This document shows, piece by piece, positions 25,612 through 33,873 of a DNA stretch of 51,114 nt. The translations under genes were made by a program, and so were the position numbers. The stretch lies in assembly GCF_016905445.1 (NCBI RefSeq), contig NZ_JAFEXF010000028.1, positions 1 through 51,114 on the forward strand. Reading direction: 5' to 3'. A model generated the notes under the pieces. It was not told the origin of the DNA. It ran no database searches and worked only from the letters and a program-made list of their open reading frames with translations. The DNA comes from Streptomyces sp. G44. GTDB lineage: Bacteria > Actinomycetota > Actinomycetes > Streptomycetales > Streptomycetaceae. Numbering within the stretch: position 1 is the stretch's first letter; each line of letters starts with the position of its first letter.

Positions 25612-26997
25612 TCAGCCGGCGACCACCGTCACCTCGCCGATGCCGAGCGCCCTGACGGGCTCCTCGATCTGGGCGGCGTCCCCGACGAGGACCGTCACCA
25701 GGTGGTCCTCCGGGAAGGCGCTCACGACGGCCGCGGTGGCCTCCACGGTGCCGGTCGCGGCCAGCCGCCGGTACAGCTGCGCCTGGAAGTCGTCCGGGAG
25801 GTTCTGCTCGACCTGGTCGGCGAGCGTGGCGGCCACGGAGGCGGCCATCTCGTACTTGAGCGGGGCCACGCCCACCAGGTTCTGCACCGCCACGTCGCGC
25901 TCGGTGTCGGTCAGGCCCTCCGCGGCGAGGGTGCGCAGGACCGTCCAGAGGTCCTCCAGCGCGGGCCCCGTCGAGGCGGTGTCGACGGAGCCGCTGATGG
26001 CGAGCATCGCGGCGCCCGTGCCGTCCGGGGCGGAACGCAGGACCTGGCTGAAGGCCCGTACGCCGTAGGTGTAGCCCTTCTCCTCGCGCAGGACGCGGTC
26101 CAGGCGGGAGGTGAGGGTGCCGCCCAGGCAGTACGTGCCGAGGACCTGGGCCGGCCAGACCCGGTCGTGCCGGTCCGGGCCGATGCGGCCGATCAGGAGC
26201 TGTGTCTGGACGGCTCCGGGGCGGTCCACGATGACGACGCGGCCCGTGTCGTCGGCGGTGATCGCGGGCATCGGGCGGGGGTCCGCCGTGCCGCCCGTCC
26301 AGGTGCCGACGGTGTCCGCGAGGACGGCGTCCAGGTCGGTGCCCGCGAGGTCGCCGACGATCACCAGGGTCGACGTGGCGGGACGGACGTGCGCCTCGTA
26401 GAAGGCGCGCACCGCGGCCGAGTCGATGGCCTTGACCGTCTCCTCGGTGCCCTGGCGGGGCCGCGACATGCGCGAACTCGCCGGGAACAGCTGCCGGGAG
26501 AGCTCCTTGGCGGCGCGGCGTGCCGGGTTGGCCGCCTCGTGCGGGATCTCGTCCAGGCGGTTGCGTACGAGGCGTTCGATCTCGCTGTCGGCGAAGGCCG
26601 GGGCCCGCAGGGCGTCGGAGAGCAGGCCGAGCGCCTTGGGGAGGCGGGAGACCGGGACTTCGAGGGAGACGCGGACGCCGGGGTGGTCGGCGTGCGCGTC
26701 CATGGTGGCGCCGCACCGGTCGAGCTCGGCGGCGAACTCCTCCGCCGAGTGCTTGTCGGTGCCTTCGTTGAAGGCCCTCGCCATGATCGTGGCGACGCCG
26801 TCGAGGCCCTTCGGCTCCGCGTCCAGGGGCGCCGCCAGGTGGACCTCCACGGCGACGACCTGCTGGCCGGGGCGGTCGCAGCGCAGCACCGTGAGGCCGT
26901 TGGGCAGCGCGCCGCGCTCGGGGGCGGGGAAGGCCCACGGCTTGGCCGCGCCGGCCTGGGGCTGGGGGTGGAACTGCATCGTCGCGGCCTCGGTCAC
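25612..26997 (-). CDS. M16-family peptidase, probable non-catalytic partner
   Basis: A 461-residue insulinase-family protein of two M16 halves. The N-terminal domain lacks HxxEH (the equivalent position reads ARAFNEGTDKHSAEE). The C-terminal half keeps the Arg/Tyr pair (TSRLDRVLREEKGYTYG) used by the substrate-binding subunit of heterodimeric M16B proteases. The start GTG at 26997 overlaps the stop of the active-subunit gene (GTGA), as expected for a heterodimer made in equal amounts. Likely cytoplasmic; natural substrates unknown. Confidence 0.9.
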   Translation of the reverse strand: MTEAATMQFHPQPQAGAAKPWAFPAPERGALPNGLTVLRCDRPGQQVVAVEVHLAAPLDAEPKGLDGVATIMARAFNEGTDKHSAEEFAAELDRCGATMDAHADHPGVRVSLEVPVSRLPKALGLLSDALRAPAFADSEIERLVRNRLDEIPHEAANPARRAAKELSRQLFPASSRMSRPRQGTEETVKAIDSAAVRAFYEAHVRPATSTLVIVGDLAGTDLDAVLADTVGTWTGGTADPRPMPAITADDTGRVVIVDRPGAVQTQLLIGRIGPDRHDRVWPAQVLGTYCLGGTLTSRLDRVLREEKGYTYGVRAFSQVLRSAPDGTGAAMLAISGSVDTASTGPALEDLWTVLRTLAAEGLTDTERDVAVQNLVGVAPLKYEMAASVAATLADQVEQNLPDDFQAQLYRRLAATGTVEATAAVVSAFPEDHLVTVLVGDAAQIEEPVRALGIGEVTVVAG

Positions 26998-28385
26998 TTC
27001 GCCGCCTCCTCTTCCTCTGCGGTCTCGGCGGAGGTCCCGGTGGCCTCGGTGTCCCCGGTGCCGTCGGTGGCCTCGTCGTCGGCGGCCAGGGGTTCGTAGA
27101 CGAGCACCGCGCGGTTGTCCGGGCGCAGGCGGGCCTTGGCGACCTCCTGCACCTCCTCGGCGGTGACGTCGAGCACGCGCTGCACGGCGGTGAGGGCGAG
27201 CTGCGGGTCGCCGAACAGGACGGCGTACCGGCACAGTTCGTCGGCGCGGCCCGCGACCGTGCCGAGACGGTCGAGCCACTCGCGCTCCAGCTGGGCCTGG
27301 GCGCGCTCCATCTCCTCCGGAGTGGGGCCCTCCGCGGCGAAACGGGCCAGCTCCTCGTCGACGGCGGCCTCGATGACCGGCACCTCGACGTCGCCGGAGG
27401 TCTTCACGTCCAGCCAGCCGAGCGAGGGGGCGCCGGCGAGGCGCAGCAGGCCGAATCCGGCGGCCACGGCCGTACGGTCGCGGCGCACGAGCCGGTTGTA
27501 GAGCCGGGAGGAGTCACCGCTGCCGAGGACGGTGAGGGCGATGTCGGCCGCGTCGCACGCGCGCGTGCCGTCCTCCGGGAGGCGGTAGGCGGCCATCAGG
27601 GCACGGGCCGGCACGTCTTCCTCGACGACCTCGCGCAGCTCCTCGCCGATGCGCTCCGGGAGGGAGCCGTCACGCGGCGGCTGCTTGCCGTCGTGCGCGG
27701 GGATCGACCCGAAGTACTTCTCGACCCAGGCGAGCGTCTGCTCCGGGTCGATGTCGCCGACGACCGACAGGACGGCGTTGTTGGGCGCGTAGTACGTACG
27801 GAAGAACGCGCGCGCGTCCTCTAGGGTGGCCGCGTCCAGGTCGGCCATGGAGCCGATCGGCGTGTGGTGGTAGGGATGGCCCTCCGGGTAGGAGAGGGCG
27901 GTCAGCTTCTCGAAGGCCGTGCCGTACGGGACGTTGTCGTAGCGCTGGCGGCGTTCGTTCTTGACGACGTCGCGCTGGTTCTCCATGGACTCCTCGTCGA
28001 GCGCGGAGAGCAGCGAGCCCATCCGGTCGGCCTCGAGCCACAGGGCCAGCTCCAACTGGTGGGCGGGCATCGTCTCGAAGTAGTTGGTGCGCTCGAAGCT
28101 GGTCGTGCCGTTGAGGGAGCCGCCCGCGCCCTGCACCAGTTCGAAGTGGCCGTTGCCGTGCACCTGCTTCGAGCCCTGGAACATCAGGTGCTCGAAGAGG
28201 TGAGCCAGGCCGGTACGCCCCTTGACCTCGTGGCGGGAGCCGACGTCGTACCAGAGGCAGACCGCGGCGACCGGGGTCAGGTGGTCCTCGGAGAGCACCA
28301 CGCGCAGGCCGTTGGCCAGCCGGTGCTCGGTCGCTGTCAGGCCGCCGGAGCCGGCCTCGGCTGTGGCCGTGTGACCCATGGGCAT
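26994..28385 (-). CDS. M16-family zinc peptidase, catalytic subunit
   Basis: A 463-residue M16B protease. The inverted zinc motif is GLAHLFEHLMF (HLFEH: His62, Glu65, His66), with the distal Glu in ENQRDVVKNERRQ. A Gly-rich segment GAGGSLNGTTSFERTNYFETMP follows, as in processing-peptidase relatives. The C-terminal 25 residues are acidic. ATG at 28385 follows GAAGGGA by five bases. The frame stays open upstream through a repeat region encoding Asp/His-rich sequence, which I regard as non-coding. It forms an operon with the partner gene. Confidence 0.92.
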   Translation of the reverse strand: MPMGHTATAEAGSGGLTATEHRLANGLRVVLSEDHLTPVAAVCLWYDVGSRHEVKGRTGLAHLFEHLMFQGSKQVHGNGHFELVQGAGGSLNGTTSFERTNYFETMPAHQLELALWLEADRMGSLLSALDEESMENQRDVVKNERRQRYDNVPYGTAFEKLTALSYPEGHPYHHTPIGSMADLDAATLEDARAFFRTYYAPNNAVLSVVGDIDPEQTLAWVEKYFGSIPAHDGKQPPRDGSLPERIGEELREVVEEDVPARALMAAYRLPEDGTRACDAADIALTVLGSGDSSRLYNRLVRRDRTAVAAGFGLLRLAGAPSLGWLDVKTSGDVEVPVIEAAVDEELARFAAEGPTPEEMERAQAQLEREWLDRLGTVAGRADELCRYAVLFGDPQLALTAVQRVLDVTAEEVQEVAKARLRPDNRAVLVYEPLAADDEATDGTGDTEATGTSAETAEEEEAAK

Positions 28386-28710
28386 GTACGTCCCTTCGAT
28401 CGCTGGATCATCGTGGTCGTCGTGATCATTGTGGTCGTCGTAAGCATTGTGGTCGTCGTGGTCATCGCCGGATGCAGAACGCTTCGTGCCGGTCCTGCCG
28501 GTCCTGCCGGTCCTGTCAGGCCTGTCAGTTCTGCCGACCCTGCCACTGTATGCAAGCGTGCGGACACCTGACGAAGTTCCCGGGTCCGCCCTCGGCGTAG
28601 TCGCGGGTGACGGCGCCGTCGGCACGGGGCGTGGTCGGCGTTGTCAGTGGGACAGTCCACAATGGTCGGCGTCAGATCCCGCACTTGTTGGTGAAGGAGC
28701 CGCAGCAGCG
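28386..28710. repeat. Divergent M16/parC region with two tandem repeats
   Basis: No gene supported. Three 18-base units beginning GTGGTCGTCGT occupy 28413-28466, and five 9-base units (three exact CCGGTCCTG, then two degenerate) occupy 28489-28533. The parC ribosome site AAGGAG is at 28693-28698. Promoters for both genes should lie between the repeats and the starts; none is obvious. Confidence 0.8.
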
Positions 28711-31164
28711 ATGGCCCGCCGCAGCACGAAGACCCCGCCGCCCGACGACTCGTTCGAGGAGAAGATCCTCGACATCGACGTCGTCGACGAGATGCAGGGC
28801 TCCTTCCTTGAGTACGCGTATTCGGTCATCTACTCCCGGGCCCTGCCCGACGCCCGCGACGGCATGAAGCCGGTGCACCGCAGGATCGTCTATCAGATGA
28901 ACGAGATGGGCCTGCGCCCCGACCGCGGCTATGTGAAGTGCGCCCGTGTCGTCGGCGAGGTCATGGGCAAGTTGCACCCGCACGGCGACGCGTCGATCTA
29001 CGACGCGCTGGTGCGCATGGCCCAGCCCTTCTCGATGCGCCTCCCCCTGGTGGACGGCCACGGCAACTTCGGCTCGCTCGGCAACGACGACCCGCCGGCC
29101 GCCATGCGGTACACCGAGTGCAAGATGGCCGACGCCACCTCCCTGATGACGGAGTCGATCGACGAGAACACCGTCGACTTCGAGCCGAACTACGACGGCC
29201 AGGAGATGGAGCCGTCCGCCCTCCCGGCGGCCTACCCGAATCTCCTGGTCAACGGAGCGTCGGGCATCGCGGTCGGCATGGCGACGAACATGCCGCCGCA
29301 CAACCTCGGCGAGGTCATCGCCGCCGCGCGCCACCTGATCAAGCACCCGGGGGCCGACCTCGAGACGCTGATGAAGTACGTGCCGGGCCCCGACCTGCCC
29401 ACGGGCGGCAAGATCGTCGGCCTGACCGGCATCAAGGACGCGTACGAATCGGGCCGCGGCTCCTTCAAGATCCGCGCCACGGTCGCCGTGGAGAACGTGA
29501 CGGCGCGCCGCAAGGGCCTGGTCGTCACCGAACTGCCCTTCTCCGTGGGCCCCGAAAAGGTCATCTCCAAGATCAAGGACCTGGTCGGCGCCAAGAAGCT
29601 CCAGGGCATCGCGGACGTCAAGGACCTCACCGACCGCTCGCACGGCCTGCGCCTGGTCATCGAGATCAAGAACGGCTTCGTCCCGGAGGCCGTCCTCGAA
29701 CAGCTGTACAAACTGACGCCGATGGAGGAGTCCTTCGGCATCAACAACGTGGCACTGGTGGACGGCCAGCCCCTCACGCTGGGCCTCAAGGAACTGCTGG
29801 AGGTCTACCTCGACCACCGGTTCGACGTGGTGCGCCGCCGCAGCGAGTTCCGCCGTGGCAAGAAGCGCGACCGTCTGCACCTGGTCGAGGGTCTCCTGGT
29901 CGCTCTCCTGGACATCGACGAGGTCATCCGCCTCATCCGCTCCAGTGACAATTCGGCGCAGGCCAAGGAGCGTCTCATCGAGCGCTTCTCGCTGAGCGAC
30001 ATCCAGACGCAGTACATCCTGGACACCCCGCTGCGCCGTCTCACCAAATTCGACCGCATCGAGCTGGAGTCCGAGCGCGACAAGCTCAACGGCGAGATCG
30101 ACGAGCTGACCGGCATCCTGGAGTCGGACGCCGAGCTGCGCAAGCTGGTCTCCTCCGAACTGGCCGCCGTCGCCAAGAAGTTCGGCACCGACCGGCGCAC
30201 GGTGCTCCTGGAGTCGGCGGGCTCCCCGGCCGCCACGGTCCCGCTCCAGGTCGCGGACGACCCGTGCCGCGTGCTCCTGTCGTCCACGGGCCTCCTGGCG
30301 CGCACGGCCAACGGCGATCCCTTCGGTGACGGCGAGACCAGGCGCGTCAAGCATGACGTGATCGTCTCGGCGGTGCCTGCCACGGCGCGCGGCGAGGTGG
30401 GCGCGGTCACGTCCGAGGGGCGGCTGCTGCGCCTCTCCGTAGTGGACCTCCCGCAGCTCCCGGAGACGATGGGCGCGCCCAACCTCTCCGGAGGGGCGCC
30501 CGTTTCCGAGCTGCTGCCCCTGACGAACGACGAGAAGCTGATCTGCCTGATGACGCTCGACGAGTCGTCGCCGGGTCTGGCGCTCGGCACCGCGCAGGGC
30601 GTGGTCAAGCGTGTGGTGCCGGACTATCCCTCCAACAAGGAGGAGCTGGAGGTCATCACCCTGAAGGACGGTGACCGGATCGTCGGCGCGGCCGAGCTGC
30701 GCACCGGCGAGGAGGACCTGGTCTTCATCACGGACGACGCCCAGCTCCTGCGCTACCAGGCCTCCCAGGTGCGCCCCCAGGGCCGTCCCGCGGGCGGCAT
30801 GACGGGCATCAAGCTCGCCGAGGGCGCGAAGGTCATCTCCTTCACGGCGGTGGACCCGGCGGCGGACGCCGTCGTCTTCACGGTGGCGGGCTCGCGCGGC
30901 ACGCTCGACGACTCGGTCCAGACGACGGCCAAGCTCACGCCGTTCGACCAGTACCCCCGCAAGGGCCGCGCCACGGGCGGTGTGCGCGTCCAGCGGTTCC
31001 TGAAGGGCGAGGACTGCCTGAGCTTCGCCTGGGCCGGCCCGACGCCGCCGCACGCGGCCCAGCGCAATGGCGCACCGGCCGAGCTGCCGGACATCGACCC
31101 GCGCCGTGACGGTTCGGGTGTCTCGCTGGCGAAGCCGGTGGCGGCGGTGGCCGGGCCGGTGTAG
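28711..31164 (+). CDS. parC: DNA topoisomerase IV subunit A
   Basis: An 817-residue type IIA topoisomerase A subunit that cuts and rejoins DNA, mainly for decatenation and chromosome segregation, with ParE (43025-45148). It shows [18 protein letters not shown], the quinolone-determining segment [20 protein letters not shown] (87-106), catalytic Tyr134 in AMRYTECKM, and a C-terminal beta-pinwheel (about 500-780). The family-typical GyrA box QRRGGKG is not visible ([14 protein letters not shown]... lies there), supporting ParC over GyrA. A C-terminal tail rich in Ala/Pro closes the protein. ATG at 28711, with AAGGAG 12 bases upstream. Confidence 0.95.
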   Translation: MARRSTKTPPPDDSFEEKILDIDVVDEMQGSFLEYAYSVIYSRALPDARDGMKPVHRRIVYQMNEMGLRPDRGYVKCARVVGEVMGKLHPHGDASIYDALVRMAQPFSMRLPLVDGHGNFGSLGNDDPPAAMRYTECKMADATSLMTESIDENTVDFEPNYDGQEMEPSALPAAYPNLLVNGASGIAVGMATNMPPHNLGEVIAAARHLIKHPGADLETLMKYVPGPDLPTGGKIVGLTGIKDAYESGRGSFKIRATVAVENVTARRKGLVVTELPFSVGPEKVISKIKDLVGAKKLQGIADVKDLTDRSHGLRLVIEIKNGFVPEAVLEQLYKLTPMEESFGINNVALVDGQPLTLGLKELLEVYLDHRFDVVRRRSEFRRGKKRDRLHLVEGLLVALLDIDEVIRLIRSSDNSAQAKERLIERFSLSDIQTQYILDTPLRRLTKFDRIELESERDKLNGEIDELTGILESDAELRKLVSSELAAVAKKFGTDRRTVLLESAGSPAATVPLQVADDPCRVLLSSTGLLARTANGDPFGDGETRRVKHDVIVSAVPATARGEVGAVTSEGRLLRLSVVDLPQLPETMGAPNLSGGAPVSELLPLTNDEKLICLMTLDESSPGLALGTAQGVVKRVVPDYPSNKEELEVITLKDGDRIVGAAELRTGEEDLVFITDDAQLLRYQASQVRPQGRPAGGMTGIKLAEGAKVISFTAVDPAADAVVFTVAGSRGTLDDSVQTTAKLTPFDQYPRKGRATGGVRVQRFLKGEDCLSFAWAGPTPPHAAQRNGAPAELPDIDPRRDGSGVSLAKPVAAVAGPV

Positions 31165-31170
31165 CCGCCG

Positions 31171-32370
31171 TCAGCCCGCGGGCTCGGCGTCGGGGTCCTC
31201 GACGCCGGGTTCATCGAGGTCCTCGACGCCGGGTTCGTCGGCGTCCGGCTCCTGCACGTAGCGCAGTACGCCCCACATGCCGTGCTCATCGGCCTGCGGG
31301 GCGTACTCACGACAGGCCTCCAGCCCCTTCTCCAGGGCGGGTACGTCGATGCCCGACCCGATGAGGACGAGCTGGGTCAGGCGGGGCTCGCCCGGGGCCC
31401 ACGGCTCCGGGTAGAAGCGCAGGAAACGCCCGACGGCGTGCACCGCGTACCGGTTCGCCGGGTCGGAGGGGCCGAAGTCGACGTACCCCTTGATGCGGTA
31501 GAGCCCTTCGGGCCTGCTGTCCAGGAGGGCCATCAAGGGGCGTGGTCCCAGGGGTACTTCAGAGGTGAAGGAGAGGCTTTCGTAGGCGGAGTGGAGGTGG
31601 CCGTGGTGTCCGCGGCCGTCGGACGGTCCCGCCCCGTCCCGCAGGCCGTCCCCGTCCCGGAGATCGCCCTCGTCCCGCAGGTCGTCCTCGTCACGCAGGT
31701 CGTCCTCGTCACGCAGGTCGTCCTCGTCACGCAGGTCGTCGAAGGAGAGCTGTCCGACCCGCTCCCCCACCGGCGCTCGGTCGAAGAACAGCTCCACGTC
31801 CACGCGGCCGAAGGAGGCGGCGACGACGGCCGCTCGTCCGGCGAGCCCGCGGACGACGCCGAGGACGCGCTCGTGCTCCTCCGCCGGTACCCGGTCGGCC
31901 TTGTTGACCACGACGAGATCGGCGATGCCCAGATGCCGGTCCACCTCGGGATGCCGTTCCCGCGTGGCATCGAACTCGGCGGCGTCCACCACCTCGACGA
32001 GCCCCCCGTACACGATGTGCGGGTTCTCGCTGGCGAGCAGCATCTTCACGAGCTCCTGCGGCTCGGCGAGGCCGCTCGCCTCGATGACGATCACATCGAT
32101 CCCGGCGGAGGGCCGGGCGAGCCGCTCCAGGTACTCGTCGAGCTCACTCGCGTCCACGGCACAGCACAGGCAGCCGTTGCCGAGGGAGACGGTGGAGTCG
32201 CCGAGCTGCCCCGCGACCGACATGGCGTCGATCTCGATCGAGCCGAAGTCGTTGACGATCGCCCCGATCCGGCTGCCACCGCTGCGGTGCAGCAGGTGGT
32301 TGAGGAGGGTGGTCTTGCCGGAACCGAGGAATCCGGCGAGAACGATGACCGGGATCTGCTGCTTGTTCAA
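31171..32370 (-). CDS. CobW/COG0523 metal-chaperone GTPase with internal repeat
   Basis: A 399-residue P-loop GTPase of the G3E family. Walker A is GFLGSGKTT (13-21), the metal-binding CxCC motif is GCLCC (66-70), and NKAD gives guanine specificity. The CobW C-terminal domain spans about 265-385. Between the domains (about 213-250) lies a run of DDLRDE hexapeptides followed by GRGHHGHLH, which is Asp/Glu/His-rich and could bind metal. The last 25 residues repeat DEPGVED. I chose the TTG at 32370 (LNKQQIPVIV) because GAGGGG lies about nine bases before it and no ATG fits. Probable role: zinc or other metal delivery. Confidence 0.88.
   Translation of the reverse strand: MNKQQIPVIVLAGFLGSGKTTLLNHLLHRSGGSRIGAIVNDFGSIEIDAMSVAGQLGDSTVSLGNGCLCCAVDASELDEYLERLARPSAGIDVIVIEASGLAEPQELVKMLLASENPHIVYGGLVEVVDAAEFDATRERHPEVDRHLGIADLVVVNKADRVPAEEHERVLGVVRGLAGRAAVVAASFGRVDVELFFDRAPVGERVGQLSFDDLRDEDDLRDEDDLRDEDDLRDEGDLRDGDGLRDGAGPSDGRGHHGHLHSAYESLSFTSEVPLGPRPLMALLDSRPEGLYRIKGYVDFGPSDPANRYAVHAVGRFLRFYPEPWAPGEPRLTQLVLIGSGIDVPALEKGLEACREYAPQADEHGMWGVLRYVQEPDADEPGVEDLDEPGVEDPDAEPAG
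31645..31734 (-). repeat. 18-bp minisatellite inside the COG0523 gene
   Basis: Three identical 18-base units (31681-31698, 31699-31716, 31717-31734) are flanked on the left by two diverged units (31645-31680). They encode the repeated hexapeptide DDLRDE. Confidence 0.95.
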
Positions 32371-32553
32371 CCGTGGGCCCCTCGTACCGGCGTTCGCACG
32401 GGTCGCGGCGGCCCGGTACGCGGAGTGCGGGCCGCCGCGGAGCTCCCGTGAAGAATGAAGACCGTCCCAGGATATGTGCGCGCGTACGAGCAGAGCTGGT
32501 CGGCACCGTGGGAGACGGCAAGCGCACCGCCCACCGCTCGCCCACACGGCGGG

Positions 32554-33753
32554 CTACGCCACTGCCCCTCCTGCCGACGGCGCGGGGACCGGTACCGGGA
32601 CCGGTGGCGCCTCGCCCACGTACCGCGCCGCCGGGCGGATGATCTTCGAGTCCCTGGCCTGTTCCAGGACGTTGGCGCTCCAGCCCACCACACGCGCGGA
32701 CGCGAACGTGGGCGTGAACATCTCGCGCGGCAGCCCGCACAGCTCCATGACGACCCCGGCGTAGAACTCCACGTTCGTGTGCAGCTCACGGCCCGGCTTC
32801 AGCTCCGCCAGGATCGCCTCGACCTGCCGCTCCACCTCGACCGCGAAGTCCACCATGGGCCCGCCGAATTCCCGCGCGATGCCCCGCAGCATGCGCGAGC
32901 GCGGGTCCTCGGTGCGGTAGACGGGGTGCCCGAAGCCCATGATGCGCTCCCCCGCGAGGACACGTTCACGGATCCAGCCGTCGATGCGGTCACGGGTCCC
33001 GATCGCGTCGAGGGTGTCGAGGGCGCGGCTCGGCGCCCCGCCGTGCAGCGGACCCGACAGTGCCCCGATGGCGCCTGCCAGGCATGCCGCCACATCCGCC
33101 CCGGTGGACGCGATGACCCGGGCCGTGAATGTTGACGCGTTGAAGCCGTGATCAATGGTTGAGACCAGGTACTGCTCTATGGCGCGGGCGCGGGCGGCGT
33201 CCGGCTCGGAACCGGTCAGCATGTAGAGGTAGTTGGCGGCATACGAGAGGTCGTCCCGCGGCTCCACCGGTTCAAGGCCCTGGCCGAGCCGGTGCAGCGC
33301 GGTGAGCAGGGTCGGTACGACAGCGGACGCGGCCAGGGCGTCGGCACGCCGCCGGTCCTCGTCGAGGTCGTAGACCGGACGGAATCCCTTCGACGCCCCG
33401 AAGAGCGACAGGGCGGTGCGCAGCCCGGCCAGCGGCCCCGCGGGCGCGCAGGCGCGGGCGATGGCGGGCAGTGCGTCACGGACCCCCTCGGGGAGGCGCC
33501 GCAGCGCCGCGGTCCGCGCGGCGAAGGCGGCGCTCCGCCCGGCGTCCGGCAGTTCGCCCTGGAACAGCAGGTGCCATACGTCCTCGAAGCTGCGGTTCTG
33601 CGCGAGCTCGACGGCCGAGTACTGGCGGTAGTGGTAGAAGCCCTCGTATCCCCTCACGTCTCCGAGTTCGGTCTCGGTGACCACGACGCCCGCGAGCCCT
33701 CGTGGGACCTCGACGGGCTCGGTGCGGGCGGCGGTGGAGCCATTGATCGGCAT
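32554..33753 (-). CDS. Citrate synthase family protein (CitA2-like)
   Basis: A 399-residue citrate synthase fold protein. Expected motifs are present: GPLHGGAPSRAL (His near oxaloacetate), GFGHPVYRTEDPR (second catalytic His) and TNVEFYAGVV, where the catalytic Asp of typical enzymes (NVDFYSG) is Glu. It would condense acetyl- or another acyl-CoA with oxaloacetate; 2-methylcitrate synthase is also possible. ATG at 33753 follows GAGGAACGAC. It is divergent from the HTH citrate synthase, with 120 bases between starts. Confidence 0.88.
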   Translation of the reverse strand: MPINGSTAARTEPVEVPRGLAGVVVTETELGDVRGYEGFYHYRQYSAVELAQNRSFEDVWHLLFQGELPDAGRSAAFAARTAALRRLPEGVRDALPAIARACAPAGPLAGLRTALSLFGASKGFRPVYDLDEDRRRADALAASAVVPTLLTALHRLGQGLEPVEPRDDLSYAANYLYMLTGSEPDAARARAIEQYLVSTIDHGFNASTFTARVIASTGADVAACLAGAIGALSGPLHGGAPSRALDTLDAIGTRDRIDGWIRERVLAGERIMGFGHPVYRTEDPRSRMLRGIAREFGGPMVDFAVEVERQVEAILAELKPGRELHTNVEFYAGVVMELCGLPREMFTPTFASARVVGWSANVLEQARDSKIIRPAARYVGEAPPVPVPVPAPSAGGAVA

Positions 33754-33799
33754 GTCGTTCCTCGACTTCCTCCCTGGACTTGATTCGACTGTCCATGCT

Positions 33800-33829
33800 T
33801 GACTCAATCGCTGTCAATATTGATTAGAT
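33800..33829 (+). promoter_or_regulatory. Candidate promoter of the HTH citrate synthase
   Basis: TTGACT (33800-33805), an 18-base spacer and TTAGAT (33824-33829) fit a HrdB-type promoter; transcription would start near 33836. Confidence 0.5.
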
Positions 33830-33833
33830 CAAT
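33819..33833. promoter_or_regulatory. Inverted repeat operator between divergent citrate synthases
   Basis: ATTGATTAGATCAAT is an inverted repeat (ATTGAT and ATCAAT, three-base centre) covering the proposed -10. The surrounding 33800-33840 is strikingly A+T-rich for this genome. It could be the site of the HTH domain of the adjacent gene. Confidence 0.5.
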
Positions 33834-33873
33834 GCATAGATGCAGATATCGGGGTGCGGATACGGTGTCGCCC

